Positions 22,975 through 33,784 of a stretch of 64,000 nucleotides of DNA are shown here, piece by piece. The DNA is from Benincasa hispida (taxonomy: Eukaryota > Streptophyta > Magnoliopsida > Cucurbitales > Cucurbitaceae). The first letter of the stretch is position 1; the number at the start of each line of letters is the position of its first letter. The notes under the pieces were generated by a model. That model was not told the origin of the DNA, searched no databases, and was given only the letters and a program-made list of their open reading frames with translations. A program made the translations under genes and the position numbers. The stretch lies in contig NC_052353.1 of NCBI RefSeq assembly GCF_009727055.1, positions 60,931,371-60,995,370 of the forward strand, written 5' to 3'.

Positions 22975-24200
22975 GCGGCTGATCCCAACTTCCCATGACA
23001 AGATAATTTCAAGGGATCGAGTTAGAGCCGCATATTGCATTGCGTGTGACATTCAAATCGATGTAGGTCGGTTGATCGCAAGACAAATCAGGGGTTTTGT
23101 GGGGCACATAAGAGGGAAGTACTTCTTCCCATGGATAGTTTCAAGTTTATGCCTATCACTAGGTGTGGGCATTGATGAAGAGCCAATGGCAGAAATCACG
23201 GCCTGATAAACGTCAAGATTTTAAGGTTGCTCCTCAAAGATTCCCCACACTGCCCTGAACTCCCTTTGAAGAGGCCTAGCATTGATTTGAATGCACCGCA
23301 AGAGCCCAAGCCAAAAAGACAGTGCAGAGATGATAAGGGAAAGGAGAAAATCCAAGAAGAAACAATGCAAGATCCAGAACCCTTGGATCCTTTGCCCTTA
23401 ATAATTCGTCCTTCAAGCCCTTCCACATAACCTTCTTCTTCCCTTCCTAAGCACTTTACCAATCTTCTCCTTCCCCTAAATTCTCCAACCGCATACCCAG
23501 AAGCCCTATCCTCACCTTCAGCATCATCACCGCAACATTCCCTTCCACGGCTGCATGTTGATGACCCACACGATTTAGGTTAAGGCACCTTTTCTCAACC
23601 CCAAAACGTTGCTGGCGAGACATCGTAGGCACCGCCCACTGCCACCTCCTTGGCTGCTGAATTAGCAGAAATGTGGTCCCTCTTCTCCCAACAACAATAA
23701 CTCTTCGCTCAGCAACAAGCCTTCTTCAACCAGAAATTTGATGTGGTAATGGAGCAAGTCGACGATATACAGCGTAGTGCTGCTACGTCAAGGGAGGCAT
23801 TGATGAATATTCAACGTAACATTTATACGATCCATTGCCACCAAAGACAGCTTGCGGAGCGCAACCATGAGTACTTTAATTTTCTAATAGCATATCTTCA
23901 TGGTTCTATGGTGCCTCCGCATCTCAGGCAGCGACTGGTTTTCGAAGAGACTCCACCCGTACTGCATTAGAACCCTCCTCCAGACCCTCTTGCTCCTCAA
24001 CAATAATCTTTACATTTATTTTTTTATGCGGCCATTTTTTTATCTTTATTTCATTCATTGTTTAATTCAATTCTTTGATTCTTTGTACAGGCAAAAATTT
24101 TTGTATTGCGTTATTTGTAATTATTTGAATACTTAGTTAATTTTCAATACAACTAAGCAACAATTCTCTTTATGCCTGTGCCTCTTCTTTATCATCCTTT
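22975..24200 (+). pseudogene. Env-like third ORF of Athila element A3 (broken)
   Basis: The frame through 23,027-23,206 reads AAYCIACDIQIDVGRLIARQ, then IRGKYFFPWIVSSLCL, and stops. Other frames continue it at 23,227-23,430 (RPSIDLNAPQEPKPKRQCRD) and 23,743-23,970 (a helical stretch with QLAERNHEYFNFL). This resembles the domain in the third ORF of plant Athila elements that databases call putative plant transposon protein. Its function is unknown. The 5' part of the element is missing because A2 abuts at 22,974. Confidence 0.6.
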
Positions 24201-25149
24201 GTCAACTTTGCGATAGTCTTAATCTTTCTTTTTGCGTTATTCATTGTGCTGCCATGATGTATAATATGCATTCACTTGGAAACATTTCCCATATTTTGTA
24301 CTTTCTAACTAACACTTAGTTAATTCGTAGCTTAGCAATGCTTTACCTTTTACCCTTCAAAATTATGCTCAAACCTTATTTTGAAATTTTATCTAAGTGT
24401 TTGTCTATTCTGTCCAAACAACGCAATGAGAACCTTGCACACCTCTAAATTTGGGGGTGGGGAAGGTCTGAGTAGATGAGACCAAGATCATGCAGTCTTT
24501 AAGAAAATGCATTCATTTTCCACAAAAAAAAAAAAAAACATTTTCATATCAACTCCAATGTCAGTGCAAGGGAAAATCTCAGAAACATTCCCAATATGAT
24601 AAGAGTTAATTGTGAAAGGAAGTTGGATGTTCGCATGACACCCGTGGGAGCAAGCCAAAACGAAGGTGGGTTTCCAAGAACAACGCAATATGAATAGAGA
24701 AAAATGCATAAGAAAAAGAAAATAAAAGAATACAAGAGATAAATCCTCTGAAATTCATGAGTTAAAATTGAAATTGGCACACAACCGTAGTTGGATGTTC
24801 ACATGACACTCATGGGAACAAGCCAAAATGAAGAGTGTAACCATGATCAACAGTCTTTGATAAATGACGCAAAGTTTGACCACCGCATATGGACGCATCA
24901 AGTTGTTTTGACAAGAAGAGGTAAAGATTCTTTGTAAAACTAGAAAAGCATTTTTGAGTAGAAATTTGTAGTATAGAAGAATAAAGTAGGGCTTCGATAT
25001 GAATTAGCAAGGATAGAAGGAAATTGAGTTGTTAAGTAATGTGCCTAAGTGGAGCATTCGGAGCAACCAATCGACGCAAAAATTTATGATAGGAATTGAG
25101 TATTTTTGCCTTAGTAGAAGATATGCTTGAGGACAAGCATATATCTAAA
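24201..25149 (+). mobile_element. A3 3' non-coding region
   Basis: This is the same sequence type as 14,097-15,450 in inverse orientation: a TTTGGGGGTGGGGAAGG tract at about 24,450, an A-tract at 24,524-24,538, and two copies of a GGATGTTCxCATGACAC phrase (24,626 and 24,793). No gene is present. Confidence 0.6.
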
Positions 25150-25159
25150 TTTGGGGGTG
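25150..25159 (+). other. Polypurine tract of A3
   Basis: TTTGGGGGTG lies directly before the LTR start TGATACC at 25,160. This is the expected primer site for plus-strand DNA synthesis and confirms the orientation of A3. Confidence 0.7.
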
Positions 25160-25527
25160 TGATACCTTGTAGAAATATAAGTTATTTATACTGCTTTATT
25201 TAGATATTGCAGTTAAAAGAGATAAAAGTTGCGTCAGTTGTATGGAAATTGGCTAAGAAATACAATAATTATAAATTGTCGTCAATACACCCACTAACAC
25301 CATTGCGATGGTAGAAAAGAATATTTCAAGTCTCTTTTGCAGGGAATCCAGTCACCATATGCGTTCACAACTCAAGAGAAAAAGATTAACGCATCTATGT
25401 CGCATTGTGCCCATCATTCAGGAATGAATAGACAATCAATGCAATGACGGCTCATGCGACAATCAATCCAGAGTTGAACTTCAACCGCATGCGGTAATAA
25501 AAAAAACAACATTGTGCATGCGGCGGT
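25160..25527 (+). mobile_element. Family A 3' LTR of A3, truncated
   Basis: About 368 bp match the start of the A1 LTR (7,691 onwards), including the terminal hairpin, which here has two changes in the stem. Similarity ends near ATAAAAAAAACAAC, where family B sequence takes over. Confidence 0.7.
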
Positions 25528-27390
25528 TGAATAAAAGAAAAGAGGGGATATTGCTATGTTAATCCTACTCCTACTCCTTTCTAACAGACAACGCAATGAG
25601 AATTATGCATGAAAGGTAGCTATGCGACAAACCTTGACATGAAATAAATGTGTGGGAAAATAGATAAAATGCGGAGATGTTTTCATTGCAACCCTTACGA
25701 GTGACTGTGAGGGAAACCCTAGTCAATGCAAGCCAATGCACTCATGCTACAACCATACACGGCAAGTCATTTTCCATTGGAAATGTGGTGCTCCTAATTC
25801 TAGGATGCATGTGTTGAACGCAAAGTGTCTATAGAGCTTATTCCTAAGTCTCTACTCTTTTCCTATACGATGATGCAAAATGCATGAAAGCAAGGTGACC
25901 GCATTCAATCGTATTCTATCTCTAGGATGCATGTGATGGGTTAATAACAAATAGTGCTCATTCCTAAGCGCCTATCTCTTGTATTATTTGTTCTAATCTG
26001 ATTCTCCTGAGTCTAGATTCTGACCTGACCTTCCCAAGCCTAGATCCTGTTCTTAAACTACCCTCTCGAGTATCCCTAATGGACGAATGAGGTATACATA
26101 CTATAAGACAATCACATGAACTTGGTTGACGCAAGGTTGCTACTATCCCTAGTGAACAACGCAAACCTTGCTTAATGCGTCCAACCGCTTACCTTCCCGG
26201 GCAGTTGATTGTTGCTGACTTTACTCATAGAAAGCAATGCGTTAGCCTATAGACAGGCGTTGTAGCAGCTTCACACTAAGCAAATAAGGTTTTCTCACAT
26301 ACTCACGCAACGTACACCTCTTGGTAGTTTGCTACATGCTTCATATCCCTAATCCACATGACTAAGTATGCAATACCCAAGCAATCCCACTAAGTGTTGT
26401 AATGAAAGTAAAGATGCTAAGCAAGAAGATGGAGATAGAGTTGAGGGAAACAGAGAAGTGCATTGAAAACAGATTGTATAATTCCTTAATTCAAAATGTC
26501 ATACAATAAAATATAGAAAAATAGATGAAAGAAAATGACTGGCTGGAAGCAAAGATTTACTCCCAACAGATGTGCGTCAAGGCTGCTGGTGGTGCCATGG
26601 ATGGGCGTAGAAGCCGACTCTCTCGAGATCTAGCTCCGGTCGAAGGTTTTGGTCGTCACTCAGAATGAATGAAGGAGGTGAAGAACTCTCAGCCATCTTC
26701 TCACGCGTTTTTTCTGGATCACGGGAAAAATCCCCGATTGAGGGATAATCTCCGGATGACTGAATTTCAGCTCTTTGGCCTCTATATATAGAGCTTGGGT
26801 TGCCGACAACATTAATTGGACTGCTCTGAGTCTGACATTCAGTGCATTCGTCCTTTCTGAACCTTTGCCACTAACAGCGTGGTAGGTGAAATGTCAACAT
26901 CAGCTTTGGATTTTCTCGAGGTAGATGCATTAACGAGTTCATTTCACCTACCTTGCGTTGATCCATTAATTTTCATTGTCGTGTAGCCGCAATCATTCAA
27001 TGGCCACATTCGCTTAATACCGCAACTCTACATGATGACCGCAATCGCCTGACGAGCGCAATCCTCATGCGATGGATGCATGTGGCTAATCATCGCAACA
27101 CCCATAAGTTGATCGATGTGTTTGCCTTGCAATGGAGAGCTTCTCCGTATGTGGTCGTCTATGCGGTGGTCTGATTTCTGCGTTTGCGTTCGTTTCCTGC
27201 ATTAGCTACAAAAATAGAACATTAAACGCATAATTAACGCAAAGTAACAGGTTAACTGAGTTTCAACATGTTGATCGACACAAACTCATATTGTCATGAA
27301 TTCCTATCATGATCAACGCATATTCTGCCTAACAACCTTCATAATTCTAAGTAAAAGGCCTAAGATGACATGCATTTCTGCATGTCATCA
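25528..27390 (-). mobile_element. Family B LTR (copy B2)
   Basis: On the minus strand it starts at 27,390 with TGATGACATG and a perfect 11-bp hairpin with a GAAA loop. It is colinear with LTR B1: 25,560-25,740 matches 1,760-1,940 and 25,900-26,340 matches 2,100-2,530. It contains a block (about 26,400-27,000) absent from B1, with a TATA element at 26,782-26,792. Its 3' end is cut at about 25,528, so no primer site remains. Confidence 0.7.
26782..26792 (-). promoter_or_regulatory. Family B LTR TATA box
   Basis: TCTATATATAG reads as a TATA box on both strands, and the LTR is oriented minus. The equivalent place in B3 (about 27,628) has TTTATTTATAAAG. It is the likely core promoter of family B LTRs. 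Confidence 0.5.
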
Positions 27391-28208
27391 CTTGCTTCCA
27401 GCAGATGTGTGTTAAGGTTGTCGGTGGTGCCATGGATGGGCAATGAAGTAGACTCTCTCAAGCTCCAACTCTGGCGAAAGCTCCGGTCGTCACTCGGAAT
27501 GATTGAAGGGATGAAGAACTCTCAAGCTATCTTCTCACACTTTGGTCTAGATCATAAGGATCCACCCCAAGGCAGGGAACCTCAGGCGGAAAACCCTGGA
27601 TGATATGAAATTCTGCTCAGCGGCGTTTATTTATAAAGCTTGATCGCCGACAGCATTAATAGACTTACTATGAATCTGACACTCGCGGCGTGATGGTCCT
27701 TTTCTGAATCTCTGCTGCTAACGGCGTGGTAGGTGAAATGTCAACATCATCTTTTTGATAAACCCAATGTATGCGTTCATGCTTGCATTCCACCAACCTT
27801 GCGATCGTCCTTCTATTATGGTTATTATTCTGACAGCCGTAACTTCTATGCAATGGACGCATTCGCTTGACTGCCGTAACTTCTATGCGATGGACACATG
27901 CGGTTGATGGCCGCAACATCCATGCATCGAACGTATGCGTTCGCCTCTGCAATGGAGAGATTCTCCACATGCGATCGTCTTTACAATAGCCCGACTTCCG
28001 CGTATGCGATCGCTTTCTACGGTTGCTACAGAAATAAACAATTGAACACATAATAACGCATAATAGTGGGTTAGCCGAGATTCTGAATGCCGATCAACAC
28101 AAACTCGTTTTCTCATGAATTCCTAATATAATTGCCGTATATTCTACTTAACATCCCTCATAATTCTAAGAAAAGGCCTATAATGACGTGCATTTCTGCC
28201 CGTCATCA
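27391..28208 (-). mobile_element. Partial family B LTR (copy B3), abutting B2
   Basis: It begins on the minus strand at 28,208 (TGATGACGGG hairpin with GAAA loop) and is colinear with the first ~820 bp of B2; for example 27,405-27,500 matches 26,570-26,660. It ends exactly at the start of B2, so the two LTRs lie head to tail with no gap. The end section 27,770-28,208 matches 2,540-2,917 of B1. Confidence 0.7.
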
Positions 28209-28963
28209 ACCACTCATCCCTCTAATGAACATAAGTCATAGTCCTACTATAACTGAGTCCTCTCTTCCAAAGAGAAGTTGTGGCCTCTATGTTTAAGACC
28301 CAGAATCAGCCCTTAAGGGAGCAATCTATTTACTTACCTATGCTTCGAGGAAAGAGTGAATTCCATCTTGTGTTATTGAGTTCCCAACTCCAAAATCAGA
28401 CAAGTCCCTAAAAAGGTAGGCATGTTAAGTTGGCAAACTGGCCACTCTCACCCATACTAATCAAAGGAAAGGTCTCAAAGACAGGAGTTTCCAAAACACT
28501 TAGGATTGAGGTCATGTCACCTATGGTCGTTTAGGTGAGATCTAAGTCTCCAGTATCAACGGTGTTATATACAGAGACTAGTCATCTCGTGGACTGGTCT
28601 CATACAAACTCTTTGTATAGGACACCCCCACTCGCATGTCTCCACATGAATGGTTAGGATTTACCATCTGTAGTAGTTTATAACATTTAAAAACCACTAC
28701 AAAGCGGGCCGTATCCGTAGTGTCACCAGGATCAGATATCCCTCCTTAATCCTTATACTACAGACATATTTAGGTTATCACCTAAGGCATGATCCACTTG
28801 TATATCTCATATACATGCTTAAGTTTACATACAATAACCATGGAACTTTGTTTATTAGATATGAGTAAATGCCAAATAAAATAACTCTTATTTTATTCAT
28901 AACAATTTCTATGAATTACAAACTACGAGACTCTGGGAGAATTAGGACACCAAGCCTAACAAT
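28209..28963 (-). mobile_element. Copia-type LTR 5' segment, inverted
   Basis: The minus strand begins TGTTAGGCTTGGTGTCC at 28,963 and reads into the CTGTAGTATAAGGATTAAGG block and the TTAAGGGCTGATTC block. The parallel plus-strand LTR at 33,785 carries a matching TTAAGCCCTGATTCCTGG block. It is cut at 28,208 by LTR B3. Confidence 0.65.
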
Positions 28964-30080
28964 CGTACTGTTGATTGGTTATATCCAATGGACACAGAAA
29001 TATATCTGTAGTGTGAAGAGTGCAGCTGTCAGTCTTTAGTGGAGTGCGTGGCAGTTAACGATGGTGGATATCGTGATTAAAGAGTTTAGTTAGTTATTCA
29101 TGTACCGTTAGAGCTTCAAGCTACAGGTCCATAAGGTCCCTTTGGTAGCTCAATGGATTCATGTTGAGAATCCGTTTTTGGGTTAGTTTGAAGTGTTCAA
29201 ATTAACAAGAGGGAATTTGATTATGATATAATTAAATTAATTAAATTATATGTGATATAATTTATTTGATGTATTAGATACATTAATTGGAAGAATTAAT
29301 ATAAATATGATTTATATTAAATAAAGGAAAAAAAAACTATGGTTTAAATATTACATATGATGTGATATTAAAACTATAGATTATAAATATAATATGATAA
29401 ATTAGTTATTATATATATTTTTTTATAATAAAACAATTATATGATAATTGTTGGTGGTTATTCTTTTCTCCATTAATTGATTGCAAGTGGGAAGTTTTGA
29501 TCAGTTTTAATAACTGAAGAATAAAGGTGAAAATGGTTTTCATTTTTTCATGATTGCTTACCATTCGATCAAGAGAAAGAAGAGCGATACGATAGCACTT
29601 TGAGAGAGTGAACGATGAGCGAGTTTACTAGACGATAGCCTCGTTTACTAGACGATCGAGTATCTAACTCTATACGATAGAGTTTTCTCATCTCCCACTT
29701 ACTCGATCGTATACTTCCTCATTCCTTCAACCAAATCCACATAGAGCCTACAACTCCTGGATTCTCACACCGAGAATACCAAGGCAACTGAGTGGTAGTG
29801 TTGAGTATTGTTGTTCGAGGGTCGAGGATCAAGTCTTACTCGATTGGGTTTGATGATCTGACATTTCGTGGTATTGCACTGGTTGTTCGTTGCATTCATG
29901 CTCATGATCAAGTTTGTTGGGACGCGTAACTAGTGTAGATCGAAGGAATACATGAAGAATAGTTCTTCAAAGGTATGTTATTCGATTCCCTTTGTTTTTA
30001 ACTGAAAAGCATGTTGTAGTTTACTCTATAATGCATAACTGTTCTTGTATGTTTATAAATGCTTTGTTCTTTCACAATGG
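28964..30080 (+). mobile_element. Copia-type LTR 3' segment
   Basis: It is colinear in the plus direction with 34,600-35,689: GACACAGAAATATATCTG with GTGTGAAGAGT, then AGGTCCATAAGGTCCCT, then an AT-rich middle, then TTCTTCAAAGGTAT. It continues to about CACAATGG at 30,080, which may be a worn primer-site junction. The first half of the same LTR type lies inverted to its left. Confidence 0.6.
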
Positions 30081-30144
30081 TTTTGTGGAACTATCTTGCT
30101 TCCGCTCACTGATTCTCTTGAATAAGAGTTCCTTCACTTCAGAG

Positions 30145-31424
30145 TTAGGCGGGTCTTTCTCCTCCTTCGTCTTTCTTTTCCGTCTTCTTCTCTTTCCCTT
30201 TTGAGGAAAACTTCAACAGCATCGTATTAACGACCATAGATTCCTCCGTGGTGCCTTTCACAATCTTCTCGGTGCCTTTTACTTCTTTCTTGTTCTTCTT
30301 CAACTCGGTGACCAGGAAATCCTTCGTTCCCCTATTGGTGATGTTTAGTTCCATGTCATGGGCACGAGTCGCCAATTCTTCAAAGGTACGGGGCTTTATT
30401 CCCTGTAGGATATAGAGGAGTCCTTAATGCATACCTTGAGTGCACATTTCTACGATAGATAATTCGGTGAGTCGGTCCTTGCAATCCAAAATTAGAGCTT
30501 TCCATCGGTTGTGTAGTCGATGACTGGCTCGCCTTTCCATTTCTTGGCATTTGTCAGCTCCATCATGCTGACAATGCGTCTAGTACTATAGAAGCGGTTC
30601 AAAAATTTACTTTCAAGTTGCACCCAATTGTTGATCACCTCAGGCTCTAAGTCTATGTACCAGTTAAAAGTGTTTCCTTTGAGGGTTCTAATGAACTGCT
30701 TAACTAGCAGATCTCCCCTTGTTCTCGCATTCTCGCATGTTTCTACAAAGTAGGCAATTTGTTGCTTTGGGTTGCCCTTTCTGTCAAACTATTGGAACTT
30801 CGGAGGTTGATACCTCACTGGCATTCTCAAGTTGTCGATCCTCTGGGTGTATGGCTTGGAATACATGAAGGAAGTCTAAGTCGGACCTCCATACTGAGCC
30901 CTTATAGAGGTCATGATCATGTCTTGCAGCTATTGGAGTGACAAAGAGGCTACCGAAGTTGATTGTTGCAGCTGATTTTCTTACAACACGGTCTTCCCTT
31001 TGTTAGTTGCTTTGACTGTAGGTGCTTGGCTTGATTCAACAGCCTCCCAAGACTGCATATATTCTCTCAAGGCAATGATCTCATGGTCTCGCTCCTCAAC
31101 GACTTTCATCAGAAAGTTGATCTTCCTTTCCATTTTTGCCATGTTCGCTTCAGCCGTTACATCTTCCATCATGACAGAAGTCACATCTGGCTGCGAATCC
31201 CTTTTCAGCTTGCTGGAGGCAGAAGTAGAGTTTTCAAACAAGGGGTTCTCCTTGATGACAATGCCGCCTTGTGGAGACTCCGTCATTTGCCTCAGGATAT
31301 TGTGCACGATGAGGGAGCTTTGCTCTTGCTCCTACATAACTTCCCTCGAGCGACTGTGGGTGACAGGTCCCGTGTAAGAGCTACTTATGGAGGAAGCTTT
31401 GGATGCAATCTTCTTTGGTGCCAT
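30145..31424 (-). pseudogene. Ty3/gypsy gag relic
   Basis: The ATG at 31,424 opens MAPKKIASKASS. The frame stops near codon 30 (VM-stop) and continues at 31,307-30,981 with a helical segment ending VVERDHEIIALREYMQSWE. At about 30,730-30,560 another frame gives FIRTLKGNTFNWYIDLEPE, then FLNRFYSTRRIVSMMELTNA, the diagnostic retrotransposon gag core. The last piece (30,375-30,145) is Lys/Glu-rich. Stops and frameshifts show it is dead. This is a different lineage from the Athila gag above. No pol follows; copia LTR sequence abuts instead. Confidence 0.75.
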
Positions 31425-31466
31425 TGTTTTGTTTAGATGCTGAGAGAGAGATGAGAGGTAGAGACG

Positions 31467-31484
31467 TCCCACTGGACGTGCCAA
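31467..31484 (-). other. Probable primer-binding site of the gag relic element
   Basis: The minus strand reads TTGGCACGTCCAGTGGGA, about 40 bp upstream of the gag ATG, the usual place for a primer site. I cannot name the tRNA with certainty. Confidence 0.45.
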
Positions 31485-32395
31485 TTTATTCACACGAGGT
31501 TTCTGGAGAAACGTATTTCGTGGAGTTGAACTTGAGTTGGTGTGATATTGGTGTTGATTTGATGCGATGTGGTTCGATCTCTAGTACTTGATCCTCTGAT
31601 TCTCTCTCGGTTGAATGAATGCGCTTGACTTGAAGAAGAAAAGCACCAAACGCTCTTGAAGTAGAAGTTTTGGAAAAGTCTTTGTATCTTAAGGAGCTTC
31701 AGGAGTTAGGAGTCTTCTGCTTGTTGGTGAATTCTCTCTGAATGTAGAATTGCTAACCCCACAAATGAGAAAAACACGTTCTCTGGTGGGCCTCGTGGGC
31801 TTGGGTTTGGTTAGTCCATGGGCATGGTCCTTGAGCTTGATTAATTGGACTTGAGTTTGGTTGGTCTATGAGTCTGGCCTTTGGGCCCAATTAGATATTT
31901 GGGTCAAATTCAGCCCATTTTTGGGCTTAGTTGGAAACCCAAATAATAATATCAAATTGAGTGAAATTAATTTTATTTGATTTAACGGTCATGATGAAAC
32001 CACGTGGTATCATCGAAATTTGCTTTCAACTTCAATTTGGGACACATGTCAACTCTTAATTGGTCCCAAATTTGATTATTTGGAATTTTTTCATGAATGA
32101 CGTGACAATTTGTGATTGGTCTAAAATTTCTCCTTCAAAATTACTAAATAAAAATACATTAAATCACACCGACTAGCAATAATGACTCTAAATTAGAGGC
32201 AATTAAAGCACTTTTCAAGTGCATTTTAGTGACAAACATGATAGATTGGAAAGCCTTTTAGGTGTAATGAAAGAGAGTTTCTTAATGCCTTGCTAATTTA
32301 TAAAAAATAGACTGGAAGACTAATTTTATAATTTAATAAGAGTTAATTGAACTCAGAAGAGAATGCTGATATTTTATTAAATTCAAAAACTTACA
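31485..32395 (-). mobile_element. Probable 5' LTR and upstream of the gag relic element
   Basis: Upstream of the primer site on the minus strand, sequence with repeated GGGCTTGG/TTGGGCC words runs to about 32,000 and becomes AT-rich. It is probably the 5' LTR, but no second copy exists in the window to fix its outer end. No gene is visible. Confidence 0.35.
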
Positions 32396-32935
32396 TATTA
32401 TTGCATATTCTTACAATCTATTCATTTAAATTAGCATGAGATTGATTTTTAACTTTTTCCCTTTGAATATAGCCGGCAGTTAATTAGGAGTAAGAATAGT
32501 GTTAGTTTAAATAAATCAATCTTGCGTAGTTTAAATAAATCAATCTTGCGCGTTTACTTTAAATTAGTTTAAACTACATCTAAAAAATATTCTTAGGAGT
32601 AGTGTTAATATTATTGCATATTCTTAAAATCTAATAATTTAAATTACATCTAAAGCATGAGATTGTTTTTTAATTTTTCAGTTAAGTAGGAGTAAGAGTA
32701 GTGTTAATTTAAATAAATCAATCTTGCACGTTTAATTTAAATTAGTTTAAATTACATTTAAAGCATATTCTTAGGAGTAGTGTTAATATTATTGCATATT
32801 CTTAAAATCTATTAATTTAAATTACATCTAAAGCATGAGATTGATTTTTAATTTTTCCCTTTGAATATAGTCTAAAGTTAATTAGAGTAAAAGTGGTGTT
32901 AATTTAAATAAATCAATCTTGCACGTTTATTTTCC
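32396..32935. repeat. Tandem repeat, about 175-215 bp unit, three copies
   Basis: Three consecutive units start at about 32,396, 32,611 and 32,787. Each contains ATTATTGCATATTCTTA, then a GCATGAGATTG stretch, then AAATAAATCAATCTTGC. The second and third are the most alike; the first has an internal duplication of AAATAAATCAATCTTGCG. It is AT-rich, non-coding and of unknown origin. Confidence 0.8.
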
Positions 32936-33190
32936 CATGTTTAATTGTCCTGAAAAATGAGGTAGAGATAGTTATTGTACTTAACTAAACTAATTGTCAA
33001 TCCCGTGGACGATACTCAAACTCAATCACTATATTAAAATTTGACATCACATTTGCAGTTTTACATGGCGTAAAATGAACACGAACAATCCTATAGGTTT
33101 CTTATCTAGGGTGTCATTTGCGGTTTTGCATGGTGTCATGCTAAGCCATGGAGAGATTTTAGTCCGTTTGGGTTTGTTGAACTTCCTGAG
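32936..33190 (-). other. Short flank with open frame interrupted by a solo LTR
   Basis: On the minus strand, sequence from 33,190 down to about 33,049 is an open frame (RKFNKPKRTKISPWLSM, continuing to HVKLQM-stop). It joins in frame to 37,104-37,290 when the solo LTR and one duplication copy are removed. I do not recognise the peptide. Confidence 0.35.
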
Positions 33191-33784
33191 TGTAACATCC
33201 CGAACTTTTCAGGTAATTTACATTAAATTATCATGAAATATTTGGGTGTTATTTTGATAAATTGGAGTTAAAGAATTAATATGGGAGGCAAGATAATTAA
33301 TTTAAAAGATATTTGTAAAGAATTGAAATTTTAATTCACTTTAAGGAAGAATTGGATTAATTTATTTTAGGAAAAGTGTGTTTAAATTGATTAAATATTT
33401 GGAATAATGTAATTTATCTCAACACTGGATTGTATGTTCCCTTTAAATCTATTTTGGAGCCAAAATTAAGTTAATTGGAGAAGTTAATTGGGTTGAGATT
33501 AAATTAATAAGAGATTTGGCATTTTTGTATTATTTTAGATAAAGATTTAAAAATAAAGAAAAGAAAAAAAATAGGATTTTGAAAATTAAAAGGAATTTGA
33601 AATTTAAGAAGGAAAAAGGACATTGTGGTTCTAAATTTTATCCTCTCTAATTTTGGAGTTTGGATCTAAATTAGAGAAGATAATTAATTTAAATTGAGTT
33701 GATAAGAGAAATTTTGATTTTATTTAAATTAATTAGATGATGGATTTTTTAATTAATTAAAATATGGATTTCCTAATTAGAGAA

